The notes: generated by a model from the sequence alone, not told the origin. 35,471 nucleotides of DNA from Pseudomonadota bacterium (GCA_023411815.1 JAEYOJ010000061.1:1-35471); one strand, 5' to 3'; numbered from the stretch's first letter, positions 25,436 through 33,100 are shown. Numbers and translations are program-made.

Positions 25436-26794
25436 TCAGATGCCGTGCTTGCGCATGCGTCGCCATAGCGTGGTGCGGTTGATGCCCAGTTGAGCGGCGG
25501 TCTGCAGGATGGACCAGTCGTTGTCCGACAGGGCCTGGATCAGCAGATCGCGTTCGCGTTCGAGCAGGCTGCCGCCCTGGTGGCGCTCGATCGCGTACGG
25601 ATGTCCGGCCGCCTGTGCCGGGCATGCCGGGAGGCTTTCCCGGGATGTTTCGGCATGGACGGCCATGGGAGACGGAAAGTGCGCGGGCGTGAGCGTGACG
25701 CCTTCGCTCAGAATCACGGCGTGCTCCATGAGATGCTTGAGCTCGCGAACGTTGCCGGGGAAGGGGTAGGCGGACAGCAGCCTCTTGGCCGCTTCGTCCA
25801 GGTGCGTGGCCCGCTTGGCGTAGCGCTCGGCCGCACGGGCAAGGAACAGCTCGGCCAGGGGCACGATGTCAGCGCTTCGTTCGCGCAGGGGCGGAATGTG
25901 CAGCTCCACCACCCGCAGCCGGTAGTAGAGGTCCGAGCGGAACAGGCCTTCGGCCGTGCGCCGGGCCAGGTCCAGGTTGCTGGCGGCCACCACGCGCACG
26001 TTGACCGATACCGGCTTGGTCGCGCCCAGGGGATAGAAGCGGCGTTCCTCCAGGACCTGCAGGAGCTTGGCCTGCAGATCGGGGGGCAGGTCGCCGATCT
26101 CGTCCAGGAAGATGGTTCCGCCCTGGGCCAGTTCGAACATGCCCGGCTTGTCCGCGCGGGCGTCGGTGAACGCACCTTTCCTGTAGCCGAACAGCTCGGA
26201 CTCCAGGAGCTTGTCCGGCAGGGCCGCGCAGTTGACTCCCACGAAGGGTCCCACTCGGCGGCGGCTCAGGTCGTGCAGCGCCCTGGCCAGCACCCCTTTG
26301 CCCGTGCCGGTCTCGCCGGTGAGCAGAACCGATGCGTCAGTGGGCGCGACCATGCGCAGGATGTCCAGAAGCTGTAGCATGAGCGGATGGCGGAAGACCA
26401 GGCGGCGCAGGGGGTCATTGCCCGGCTGGTCCGTGCCGGCATGGTTGGCGAGGACCTCGCGGAAGCAAAGCACGCCCATGGTCCGCTCGCCGGCATCCTT
26501 GAAGGGTGCGGCTGAGACCTCCAGGGCCACCCGGCGGTTGTCGCGGCTCAGGAAATGCACCTGCCGCCTGGAAACCCGGTTGCCGGAAACCAGGGCCTGC
26601 TGCAGCGGGCAGCGCGCGTTGCAGAACTCGGTGTGGAACACTTCCGAGCACTTGCAGCCCAGAGCCTCCCTGCGGGTGAAACCGGTGATGCACTCGGCTT
26701 CCCGGTTGAAAAGGAGCACGTTCCAGCCCTCGTCCACGACGAAGAAGCCGAAGCCAAGGGCATCGAACACTTCGGTGGATTCCGTCAGGCGCAT
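25436..26794 (-). CDS. Sigma-54-dependent activator with Cys-containing PAS domain
   Basis: 452 residues, start ATG 26794 with GAGGAG upstream. The N-terminal PAS domain (about 8-115) carries a cysteine cluster Cys47, Cys49, Cys58 and Cys62 (GCKCSEVFHTEFCNARC). The AAA+ domain has Walker A GETGTGKG (160-167), Walker B GGTIFLDEIGD and the sigma-54 contact loop as GAFTDA (207-212) instead of GAFTGA. A Fis-type HTH ends the protein (AAQLGINRTTLWRRMRKHGI). It lies downstream of and in line with the leftward ATPase operon (121-base gap with a GACCGGG/CCCGGTC hairpin), convergent with fdhB. Targets unknown; modBAC, fdhAB or the ORP genes are candidates by position. Confidence 0.92.
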   Translation of the reverse strand: MRLTESTEVFDALGFGFFVVDEGWNVLLFNREAECITGFTRREALGCKCSEVFHTEFCNARCPLQQALVSGNRVSRRQVHFLSRDNRRVALEVSAAPFKDAGERTMGVLCFREVLANHAGTDQPGNDPLRRLVFRHPLMLQLLDILRMVAPTDASVLLTGETGTGKGVLARALHDLSRRRVGPFVGVNCAALPDKLLESELFGYRKGAFTDARADKPGMFELAQGGTIFLDEIGDLPPDLQAKLLQVLEERRFYPLGATKPVSVNVRVVAASNLDLARRTAEGLFRSDLYYRLRVVELHIPPLRERSADIVPLAELFLARAAERYAKRATHLDEAAKRLLSAYPFPGNVRELKHLMEHAVILSEGVTLTPAHFPSPMAVHAETSRESLPACPAQAAGHPYAIERHQGGSLLERERDLLIQALSDNDWSILQTAAQLGINRTTLWRRMRKHGI

Positions 26795-26915
26795 GGGCTG
26801 CTCCTCGCAATAAAGGATGCATGCAAGATGCCTCGGCGACCGGGGGATGCCTCCCGGTCTTCCGTAGGCGTTCTATCATGACTTGGTCAGAAAGCCAGTC
26901 TCGGTTTACGTACGC

Positions 26916-27797
26916 TTACAAACGCACCAGGCTTGTCTTCTCCAATACATCACGCATCCGGCTCCAGATCGCCTCGAAGCGCGGCCTCTGGTTGTCCGGG
27001 TCCAACTCGACCACGCTTTGGCCTGCCAGTTGGGCCTTGGTGAACACCTGATCGTAGGGGATCTCGGCTATCAGGGGCAGATCGCTTCCGGCGCAGAATT
27101 CTCGTATTTCCCTCACACGCTCATCGCTCAGGTCCGCCTTGTTGAGCAACACGAGGCAGGGAATCCGGAAATGGCGGGCCAACTCGTGCACCCGCCGCAG
27201 ATCGTGAAGGGCCGAAACCGTGGGCTCGACCACGAGCAAGGCCAGGTCCGCGCCGGTCAGGGAGGCGATGACCGGACAGCCGATTCCCGGCGAACCGTCC
27301 ACGAGCAGATGAGCGCAGCCCTCTTGCTCCGCAAGCTCGGCGGCCCGGCGGCGCACCGTGGTAACCAGACGGCCCGAGTTCTCCGCGCCGGGCTTGAGCG
27401 CGGCATGAACCATGCTGCCGAAGCGCGTGCGCGATTCGTACCACCAGCCGCAGTGGCGAGGTTCCATGTGTATGGCTTCCACGGGGCAGGTGAAGGCGCA
27501 CAATCCGCAACCTTCACAGTGCTCTTGAAGCACTCTCGGCTCATCCGTGATCGCCTCGAAGCGACATCTGGACTGACAGAGCAGACAATGCGAGCATTCC
27601 TGCGGATCGATACGCGCCAGCTCGCCGCTGATGAAGTCTTGGGTGGTGACGACTTGCGGCTTGGCGATCAGGTGCAGGTCCGCCGCGTCCACATCGCAGT
27701 CGGCCAAGACCTTGGAAGTCATGACCGTGGCAAGCCCGGCCACGATGCTCGTCTTGCCCGTGCCGCCCTTGCCGCTCAGTACGACGATCTGACTCAT
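26916..27797 (-). CDS. ParA/MinD-type ATPase with ferredoxin insert (second of pair)
   Basis: 293 residues, ATG 27797 overlapping the stop of the preceding ATPase gene (ATGA), with AGGAGG upstream. Deviant Walker A GKGGTGKT (9-16). A two-cluster ferredoxin domain is inserted: Cys68, 71, 74, 78 and Cys94, 97, 100, 104 (CSHCLLCQSRC; CEGCGLCAFTC). The switch region is VDGSPGIGCPVIASL. Such proteins resemble NifH/Mrp-type metal-cluster ATPases. In D. vulgaris the paired ATPases DVU2103/DVU2104 belong to the ORP complex, so a role in building or reducing the Mo-Cu-S cluster of ORP is inferred. Confidence 0.92.
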   Translation of the reverse strand: MSQIVVLSGKGGTGKTSIVAGLATVMTSKVLADCDVDAADLHLIAKPQVVTTQDFISGELARIDPQECSHCLLCQSRCRFEAITDEPRVLQEHCEGCGLCAFTCPVEAIHMEPRHCGWWYESRTRFGSMVHAALKPGAENSGRLVTTVRRRAAELAEQEGCAHLLVDGSPGIGCPVIASLTGADLALLVVEPTVSALHDLRRVHELARHFRIPCLVLLNKADLSDERVREIREFCAGSDLPLIAEIPYDQVFTKAQLAGQSVVELDPDNQRPRFEAIWSRMRDVLEKTSLVRL

Positions 27798-28660
27798 GCC
27801 GTGACCTCCTGGGGCAACAAGCCCCGCAAGGCTTCCCATAATCGCACGTAGGCCTCGCCCATGGCCGGCTGTACGTCCACGAGCAGATGGCCGTCGGCGC
27901 AGGCCGAAGCCGCTTCACGGCTGTAGGGCAGGCTTGTCAGCAATGGGATGGACTCCCTTTCCAGATAGCGCTCCACCCTGTCGTCGCCCATGCCGGCACG
28001 GTTGAGAACCACGCCGAAGGGCAGGCCCAGCACGCGCGCCAGATCCACGGCAAGTGTCAGGTCATGCAGCCCGAAGGCCGTGGGCTCGGTCACCAGCAGG
28101 GCCACGTCCGCGCCTTGCAAGGAGGCCACCGCCGGACAGGCCGTGCCTGGCGGGCAGTCCCATATCTGCAGGTCAGCGCTCCCGGCCTCGTGCTTGACCG
28201 CGCGGATGAGCGGCGTGGACATGGCCTCGCCCACGCGCATGAGCCCGCCCCAAAAGCGAACGCCGCGCGCCGAACCGGCACGTACCACTCCGACCTCGCG
28301 CTCGGACCAGCTCACGGCTTCCGCCGGGCAGGCTTCGGCGCACAATTCGCAGCCGTGGCACAGTTCCGGGAAGACCATGACTTCTCCCCCCATCCAGATG
28401 AGCGCCTTGAAACGACAGAGATCGATGCAGCGCCTGCATTCGGAACCCATACAGGCTTTATTGTCTATGCGCGGAACGGGCTGCGTGATCCGCTGTTCCC
28501 GTTCCCAATCCGGAGACAGGAAGATGTGGCTGTTGGGCTCCTCCACGTCGCAATCCACCAGGGTCGGGGCAAGGCCCTGGCGCGCAAGTATGGCGGCGAG
28601 GTTGACTGCAACGGTTGTCTTGCCCGTGCCGCCTTTGCCGCTGGCTATGGCGAGCTTCAT
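27794..28660 (-). CDS. ParA/MinD-type ATPase with ferredoxin insert (first of pair)
   Basis: 288 residues, ATG 28660 with AAAGGA upstream; the frame opens further left-upstream but only through a repeat. Walker A GKGGTGKT (8-15). Ferredoxin insert with Cys70, 75, 78, 82 and Cys101, 104, 107, 111 (CMGSECRRCIDLC; CHGCELCAEAC). Switch segment IWDCPPGTACPAVASL. Paralogue of the next gene and translationally coupled to it, suggesting a heterodimer. It matches the DVU2103/2104 pair of the orp2 operon of D. vulgaris (family knowledge). Confidence 0.92.
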   Translation of the reverse strand: MKLAIASGKGGTGKTTVAVNLAAILARQGLAPTLVDCDVEEPNSHIFLSPDWEREQRITQPVPRIDNKACMGSECRRCIDLCRFKALIWMGGEVMVFPELCHGCELCAEACPAEAVSWSEREVGVVRAGSARGVRFWGGLMRVGEAMSTPLIRAVKHEAGSADLQIWDCPPGTACPAVASLQGADVALLVTEPTAFGLHDLTLAVDLARVLGLPFGVVLNRAGMGDDRVERYLERESIPLLTSLPYSREAASACADGHLLVDVQPAMGEAYVRLWEALRGLLPQEVTA

Positions 28661-28760
28661 GCTGTCCTTTCCATTTATATATAGTTGCCCCCTCTCCAGT
28701 GTCCCGGCCCATGGCTTGAGCCGGGACTGATGGAGGAGCGAGTCGGGAGGCCTGTACCAT

Positions 28761-28854
28761 CGTCGCTTTGAAAATGCTCTGCAAGACAGGTCCTGGCCTG
28801 GCTTGCCGTCGCGCAGGCGTAGGCGCAATTCACTTGCGCCGCCAACGCCGAAGC
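28761..28854 (-). repeat. Dispersed repeat, copy 1 (inside the leftward ORP operon)
   Basis: Read leftwards it shares with 32075-32175 a 27-base identical block around the hairpin GGCGCAAgtgaaTTGCGCC, and a 19-base identical block CTTGCAGAGCATTTTCAAA. It sits between the DUF5320 gene and the first ATPase gene, in the orientation of transcription. The rest of 28661-28876 holds no gene. Confidence 0.8.
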
Positions 28855-28876
28855 GAACGTGTTTAAGTTGATCTGC

Positions 28877-29119
28877 TTATCGACCGCTTTGGGCCAGCTT
28901 GTTCTTGAGGTCGGCGATCTCCGCCTCCAGAGCGGCGATGCGGTCAGCCTGAGCGTCGCCGGCATCTTGTGCAAAGACGCCCTGGCGACCCAGGCCAAGA
29001 CCGCGACCGCGCCCAGCCATGCGCCCGATGCCTAAGCCGGAGCCTGCCATGCAGGCGCCGCGTCCGCGTCCGGTGCCGGGGCCTTTTCCGAGAGGTCCTG
29101 TTCCGTTGAAACCAGGCAT
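28877..29119 (-). CDS. DUF5320 family small glycine-rich protein
   Basis: 80 residues, ATG 29119 with a perfect AAGGAGG. The N-terminus PGFNGTGPLGKGPGTGRGRG follows the DUF5320 pattern (P-G-x-x-x-TGP-x-G-x-GP-x-TGRG). The C-terminus (about 57-80, DRIAALEAEIADLKNKLAQS) is a short coiled coil. Such proteins accompany NifX-like and Mrp-like genes in anaerobes, and DVU2105 occupies the corresponding place in D. vulgaris. First gene of the leftward ORP operon, right behind a sigma-54 element. Molecular role unknown; a scaffold or partner of the ATPases is possible. Confidence 0.85.
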   Translation of the reverse strand: MPGFNGTGPLGKGPGTGRGRGACMAGSGLGIGRMAGRGRGLGLGRQGVFAQDAGDAQADRIAALEAEIADLKNKLAQSGR

Positions 29120-29156
29120 ATGTATATCCTCCTTGTGCGAGTTTTGCTTCGGTCTT

Positions 29157-29171
29157 ACATAAGGCGTGCCA
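29157..29171 (-). promoter_or_regulatory. Sigma-54-like promoter of the leftward ORP operon
   Basis: Read leftwards: TGGCACGCCTTATGT. The -24 box is perfect; the -12 box reads ATGT instead of TTGC, so the GC pair is GT. The predicted start is near 29146, giving a 27-base leader with a ribosome binding site. Confidence 0.6.
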
Positions 29172-29203
29172 TTAAAATTTATAGAGATATATCAATATAT
29201 TAA

Positions 29204-29221
29204 GTTTATAGTATGAGCAGT
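29204..29221 (-). promoter_or_regulatory. Candidate activator-binding site, copy 1
   Basis: Read leftwards: ACTGCTCATACTATAAAC, 33 bases upstream of the -24 box of the leftward ORP promoter. The same sequence with one indel (ACTGCTCCACTATAAAC) recurs at 30653-30669 upstream of the rightward ORP promoter. Proposed enhancer of the cognate sigma-54 activator. Confidence 0.55.
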
Positions 29222-29268
29222 GCAGCAAAAAGCGGCTAAATTTGCGTTACTATTAAAACCGGAGTACC

Positions 29269-30651
29269 GTGGCCGAAACCTCAACTGGAACACGCACGGC
29301 CATGAGCAAACGAAAACCGATTCATAGCTTTCCCGCGGACATCCCCTGCGAGGCCATCATGGACAGCGTGGCCGACGGCGTGTTCACCGTGGACCTGGAC
29401 TGGGTCATCACTTCCTTCAACCGCGCGGCCGCCGAGATCACCGGGGTGCCGGCCGAGCAGGCCATCGGGCGCACCTGCCGCGAGGTCTTCCATTCAAGCA
29501 TCTGCGACGGCGCCTGCGCCATCCACGCCTGCCTGGCCGAAGGCCGCACGGTGAGCAACAAATCCATCTCCATCATCCGCACGGACGGGGTGCGCCTGCC
29601 CGTGTCAATCAGCGCCGCGCCGCTGCGCGACGGCCGGGGAAGGGTCATCGGCGGGGTGGAGACCTTCCGCGACCTCTCGGAGCTGCAGCTCATGCGCAAG
29701 GAGCTGCAGGGCCTGCACAGCCTGGAAGACATCCGCACGCGCAGCCGGGCCATCATCCGCATCCTGGACATCCTGCCGCAGATCGCCGAGAGCCTGTCCA
29801 CGGTGCTCGTGCTGGGCGAGTCGGGCACGGGCAAGGAGCTCTTCGCCAGGGCCATCCACAACCTGAGCCCGCGCAAGGCCAAGCCCTTCGTGGCCGTGAA
29901 CTGTGGGGCCCTGCCCGAAAACCTCCTGGAATCCGAGCTGTTCGGCTATAAGGCCGGGGCCTTCACCGACGCCCGCCGCGACAAGCCGGGCCGTTTCGCC
30001 CTGGCCCAGGGCGGAACCATCTTTCTGGACGAGATCGGCGACCTGCCCATGGCGCTGCAGGTCAAGATCCTGCGCGTGCTTCAGGAGCGCAGCTACGAGC
30101 CGCTGGGCGCGGTGCGCAGCGAGCCCGCCGACGTGCGCGTGGTGGCGGCCACCAACCGCGACCTGTCGGCCATGGTCGAGCAGGGCGATTTCCGCCAAGA
30201 CCTCTACTACCGGCTAAACGTGGTCCAGTTGCGCCTGCCGCCGCTGCGCGAGCGGCCCGAGGACATCCCGCTGCTGGCGGCGCATTTCGTGGCCAAGCGC
30301 AACGCACTCACGGGCAAGGACATCCAAGGCGTGTCGGAGGATGTCATGGGCCTGCTCGTGCGCTATCCCTTCCCCGGCAACGTGCGCGAACTGGAGAACA
30401 TCATCGAGTACGCCTTCATCCTCTGCCACGGCGGGTTCATCCAGCTGGAGCACCTGCCCGAATATCTGCAGCCTGCTGATAGAACCGCGGATCATGCAGG
30501 CTCGCAACCCATGACCATGGAGGATATCCGCTACAAGGCCGTGGTCGACGCCCTGGCCCGGCATAAGGGCCGCAAACGACCGGCCGCCCGCGAGCTGGGT
30601 ATCAGCAAGGATACATTGCGCCGTATTATGCAGCGCGCTGAATCAGGATAA
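29269..30651 (+). CDS. Sigma-54-dependent activator of the ORP locus, Cys-containing PAS
   Basis: 460 residues from GTG 29269 (GGAG four bases upstream); ATG 29302 is a possible alternative start without a good site. PAS domain (about 25-140) with Cys70, Cys79, Cys83 and Cys88 (TCREVFHSSICDGACAIHAC), the same C-x8-C-x3-C spacing as in the activator at 25436-26794. AAA+ domain: Walker A GESGTGKE (183-190), GAFTDA loop (230-235), Walker B GGTIFLDEIGD, and a Fis-like HTH at the end (AARELGISKDTLRRIM). It lies between the two ORP operons, as DVU2106 does in D. vulgaris, where that regulator and sigma-54 control both. A redox or Fe-S signal through the cysteines is inferred. Confidence 0.93.
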   Translation: MAETSTGTRTAMSKRKPIHSFPADIPCEAIMDSVADGVFTVDLDWVITSFNRAAAEITGVPAEQAIGRTCREVFHSSICDGACAIHACLAEGRTVSNKSISIIRTDGVRLPVSISAAPLRDGRGRVIGGVETFRDLSELQLMRKELQGLHSLEDIRTRSRAIIRILDILPQIAESLSTVLVLGESGTGKELFARAIHNLSPRKAKPFVAVNCGALPENLLESELFGYKAGAFTDARRDKPGRFALAQGGTIFLDEIGDLPMALQVKILRVLQERSYEPLGAVRSEPADVRVVAATNRDLSAMVEQGDFRQDLYYRLNVVQLRLPPLRERPEDIPLLAAHFVAKRNALTGKDIQGVSEDVMGLLVRYPFPGNVRELENIIEYAFILCHGGFIQLEHLPEYLQPADRTADHAGSQPMTMEDIRYKAVVDALARHKGRKRPAARELGISKDTLRRIMQRAESG

Positions 30652-30652
30652 A

Positions 30653-30669
30653 ACTGCTCCACTATAAAC
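30653..30669 (+). promoter_or_regulatory. Candidate activator-binding site, copy 2
   Basis: ACTGCTCCACTATAAAC, starting one base after the activator's stop codon and 87 bases upstream of the -24 box of the rightward ORP promoter. It matches copy 1 (29221-29204, leftward) at 16 positions with a single indel. Confidence 0.55.
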
Positions 30670-30755
30670 CAGTGTGGATCATATTTAGCCTCTTATTAAT
30701 CCCTTTCCCCCCAGCCTAGCCTTCATTTCTCTGTAAGCGCTTGATTTTCCATGGA

Positions 30756-30771
30756 TGGCATTCCCCATGCT
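30756..30771 (+). promoter_or_regulatory. Sigma-54 promoter of the rightward ORP operon
   Basis: TGGCATTCCCCATGCT: GG and GC separated by 10 bases, with one mismatch in each box against TGGCACN5TTGCW. The predicted start is near 30782, only about four bases before the first usable ATG of the next gene. Confidence 0.68.
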
Positions 30772-30785
30772 ATCCATCGGTGCGT

Positions 30786-31229
30786 ATGACCGGAGCAAAG
30801 TTTAGCCACGCAGGGCCGACCAAGCTTTGTCTGGCTTGCCATGAAGGCCGTTTGGCCACCCTGTTCGAGACAGCAAGTGAATTGCGCTTCTACAACATGG
30901 AGCGCGAGCCGGTCGTTTTGCACGAGGCTTGCGCCTGTTCAGGCGCTTCCGTGGGGCGGCTGGCGGAGTTGATCGTCGGCCGGGGCGCCTCGGCCTTGAT
31001 CTGCGGAGCGCTTACAGGCTGTTGCCGCATGACCCTGGAGCGTAGGGGCATAACGGTCCTGCCATGGATCGCCGGAAGCGTGGAGCAAGTGCTCCAGGCC
31101 CAGGCACAAGGCAGGTTGGATACGCTGATAATGCCTGGCTGCTCGGGTCCGGCGAATCGGCAGTGCGAGCGAGGACGTGACTCGACCGTCGGAAGGCGCT
31201 GTCGGCAACGATATCAACAGGAGAAATGA
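30786..31229 (+). CDS. NifX/NifB-type domain protein (DVU2107-like)
   Basis: 147 residues from ATG 30786. The open frame extends upstream to 30741, but that would run through the sigma-54 promoter. No clear ribosome binding site, and the predicted leader is almost nil. Residues about 14-125 have the NifX/dinitrogenase iron-molybdenum cofactor fold pattern (KLCLACHEGRLATLFETASE; LAELIVGRGASALICGALTG; GITVLPWIAGSVEQVL). Cys-rich spots: CLAC, ACACSG, CRMTL and MPGCSG. The C-terminal 25 residues are arginine-rich. Position matches DVU2107, first gene of the orp1 operon in D. vulgaris. A part in cluster binding or transfer is inferred. Confidence 0.8.
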   Translation: MTGAKFSHAGPTKLCLACHEGRLATLFETASELRFYNMEREPVVLHEACACSGASVGRLAELIVGRGASALICGALTGCCRMTLERRGITVLPWIAGSVEQVLQAQAQGRLDTLIMPGCSGPANRQCERGRDSTVGRRCRQRYQQEK

Positions 31230-31232
31230 ACC

Positions 31233-31592
31233 ATGAAAATCGCCGTGAGCACGCAAGGCAAAGAACTGGACAGTCCGCTGGACCCGCGCTTCGGCCGGGC
31301 CGCCGGCTTTATGGTCGTTGATTCGGATACGCTGGAGCACACCTATGTGCCCAACTCGCAGAACCTGGCCCTGGCCCAGGGCGCGGGCATCCAGTCGGCC
31401 CAGTGCGTGGCCAACGCCGGCGCAGGGGCGGTCATCACCGGCCATGTGGGGCCCAAGGCCTATATGGCCCTGGATCGGGGCGGCATCAACGTCTATCTGC
31501 AGGACGGAGGCACGGTGCGGGAAGCGCTGGAAGCCTTCAAGGCCGGCCGCCTGAGCCCGGCCTCCGGCGCAGACAGGGACGGACACTGGTAG
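31233..31592 (+). CDS. orp: Orange protein ORP (Mo-Cu-S cluster protein)
   Basis: 119 residues, almost the size of D. gigas ORP, which binds an S2MoS2CuS2MoS2 cluster without covalent cysteine ligands. It has the NifX-like fold: MKIAVSTQGKELDSPLDPRF, FMVVDSDTLEHTYVPN, GAGAVITGHVGPKAYMALDR, NVYLQDGGTVREALEAF. The opening S-x-G-x-x-LDSPLDPRFGRA is the ORP signature. AGGAGA lies eight bases upstream and the gene starts four bases after the preceding stop. Its function in the cell is unsettled; in D. vulgaris the ORP complex has been linked to cell division proteins. Confidence 0.92.
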   Translation: MKIAVSTQGKELDSPLDPRFGRAAGFMVVDSDTLEHTYVPNSQNLALAQGAGIQSAQCVANAGAGAVITGHVGPKAYMALDRGGINVYLQDGGTVREALEAFKAGRLSPASGADRDGHW

Positions 31593-31713
31593 CGCCGCGC
31601 AGCGGGCGGAAGGATATCCGGCATGCCGGGAAGCCCCTATCCCCGGACGTCTGGGTCCATCCGCCCGCTTTCCGGCTCTTTCTGGACGCATGGAATCACA
31701 TAACGGAGGACGC

Positions 31714-32052
31714 ATGAAGATCGCCATTCCCGTCGCTGGCGGAAAGTTGTGCCAGCACTTCGGACATTGCGAGCAGTTCGCCCTGCTCGATATCGACGAG
31801 GCAGGCGGCCGCGTGGGCGCCATGAGCCTGCACGTGCCGCCGCCACACGAGCCGGGCGTGCTGCCCAAGTGGCTGGCGGAGCTGGGCGTAGGCCTGGTCA
31901 TCGCGGGCGGCATGGGCCAGCGCGCCCAGGGCATATTCGCCGAGCACGGGGTCAAGGTCGTGGTCGGCGCCCAGGGCGGAGCACCCATGGAGATCGCCGA
32001 GGCCTATCTGGGCGGCAAGTTGGCCACCGGACCCAACACCTGCGATCATTAG
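31714..32052 (+). CDS. NifX/MTH1175-type domain protein
   Basis: 112 residues from ATG 31714 with GGAGG four bases upstream. The sequence opens MKIAIPVAGGKLCQHFGHCE, the classic dinitrogenase iron-molybdenum cofactor domain start with C-x-HFGHC. VGLVIAGGMGQRAQGIFAEH and VVVGAQGGAPMEIAEAYL follow. The C-terminus has TCDH. In D. vulgaris a domain of this kind (MTH1175-like) is fused to the Mrp ATPase DVU2109; here it is free-standing, with Mrp 1.5 kb downstream. Probably a metal-cluster carrier for the ORP system (inference). Confidence 0.9.
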   Translation: MKIAIPVAGGKLCQHFGHCEQFALLDIDEAGGRVGAMSLHVPPPHEPGVLPKWLAELGVGLVIAGGMGQRAQGIFAEHGVKVVVGAQGGAPMEIAEAYLGGKLATGPNTCDH

Positions 32053-32074
32053 AGTAGTTGCTTTTTAGACGCCC

Positions 32075-32175
32075 GCTCCGGCGCCTGCGGCGCAAGTGAA
32101 TTGCGCCTACGCCTACGCAGCGTAAAGCCATGCCGACGCATGGCTTGCAGAGCATTTTCAAAAGCAAAATGCTCT
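32075..32175 (+). repeat. Dispersed repeat, copy 2 (inside the rightward ORP operon)
   Basis: Contains hairpin GGCGCAAgtgaaTTGCGCC (32089-32107), the block CTTGCAGAGCATTTTCAAA (32144-32162), and a 10-bp stem AGAGCATTTT/AAAATGCTCT (32150-32175). Same elements and same orientation relative to transcription as copy 1 at 28761-28854. Confidence 0.8.
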
Positions 32176-32414
32176 AGGGCGTTTTGCACAAGTGCTGGGA
32201 AGGGCAAAGCCTTTCCCAGACTTATCCCCCGGGGCCATGATCAGATAAGGCGCGCCCCTGGACCCGCGTGGTTTATTTGTGGACTGGATTGGGCGTGCGT
32301 GAAGCGCGCATGCGCTGATCAGCAAGAATTCATCGGGTGAAAGGGTAGGCAGGCCCGGTTCCGAGAATACCGATCACGAATGGACGGCCAGGAACCGCCA
32401 AGGAGACATGCTCG
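32176..32414. other. Leader region before the FmdB-like gene
   Basis: No gene. Contains the hairpin CTGGGAAGGGC/GCCTTTCCCAG (32194-32218), akin to the element at 3193-3216, which may terminate or attenuate transcription from the ORP promoter. No sigma-54 element of acceptable quality was found. The AAGGAG for the next gene is at 32400-32405. Confidence 0.4.
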
Positions 32415-32654
32415 ATGCCATTGTACGATTATCGTTGCGGGAGTTGCGGCACCGCCTTTGAAGAGATCGCCAAGGCAGACGACAAGCCGGTCTGTCCCAA
32501 ATGCGGCGGCTCGGCCAGCAGGGAACTAGCCGCGCCGTCGTCGCTCACCGGCAAGGCGCGCTCGGCGTTGCCCGGTTCCTCGGGCCACGGCTGCTGCGGC
32601 TCCCGTCCCGGCGAAGCCGGCTGCGTGCCGGGCTCGTGCTGCGGCAAGGCCTGA
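32415..32654 (+). CDS. FmdB-type zinc ribbon protein
   Basis: 79 residues, ATG 32415, AAGGAG nine bases upstream; an ATG at 32408 is out of frame. The N-terminal 45 residues are the FmdB/CxxC_CxxC_SSSS ribbon: MPLYDYRCGSCGTAFEEIAK and CPKCGGSASREL, giving Cys8/Cys11 and a second CxxC. The tail is unusual, with repeated cysteines (GHGCCGSRPGEAGC, GSCCGKA) that could bind another metal. FmdB proteins are loosely tied to formamidase, amidase and metal pathways. It lies 14 bases before a NifU-like gene, suggesting a metal-sulfur role. Confidence 0.87.
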   Translation: MPLYDYRCGSCGTAFEEIAKADDKPVCPKCGGSASRELAAPSSLTGKARSALPGSSGHGCCGSRPGEAGCVPGSCCGKA

Positions 32655-32667
32655 TCCGGAGCGCCGT

Positions 32668-33099
32668 ATGGTACATGACCTGGAAATGTTGGCCTTTGAT
32701 CTTCAGGAAAAGATCGATGCGCAGGCAAAGGCCAAGTACGGCCAAGCCGGCTTCGAACGATGGCTGAAGGGCGAACGGATGGGGCGCATGAAGGGTGCGA
32801 GTTGCAGCGGCAGGCTTACGGGCTCGTGCGGGGATACCATCGAGATATTTCTGAAGATCGACGGAGAGTGCATCGTGGATGCCTCGGGGTGGTCCGACGG
32901 ATGCGGCGCGAGCCAGATTTGCGCCGGGCTGGCCGCCGAGTTGGTCCTTGGCTCGACCCTGGACCAGGCCGCGACCGTGGAAGCGGATACGCTCCTGGAG
33001 CGGCTTCCCGGTTTCCCGGTAGAGGAAAGCCACTGCGCGAAGCTGGCGACCAGTGCGTTGCACGAGGCGATCCACGTATACCTCACGAAGAGGAAGTGA
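32668..33099 (+). CDS. NifU/IscU-like Fe-S scaffold protein
   Basis: 143 residues, ATG 32668 with CCGGAG upstream. The central and C-terminal parts match the NifU N-terminal domain: Cys54 (LTGSCGDTIEIFLKI), Cys79 (GWSDGCGASQICAGL) and Cys123 (EESHCAKLATSALHEAI), the three scaffold cysteines. Extra cysteines at 46, 68 and 85 are not standard. A 40-residue basic N-terminal extension precedes the domain. Placed in the ORP operon, it may build Fe-S clusters for the ferredoxin-bearing ATPases and Mrp, or handle Mo-Cu-S assembly; both are inference. Confidence 0.88.
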   Translation: MVHDLEMLAFDLQEKIDAQAKAKYGQAGFERWLKGERMGRMKGASCSGRLTGSCGDTIEIFLKIDGECIVDASGWSDGCGASQICAGLAAELVLGSTLDQAATVEADTLLERLPGFPVEESHCAKLATSALHEAIHVYLTKRK

Positions 33100-33100
33100 C

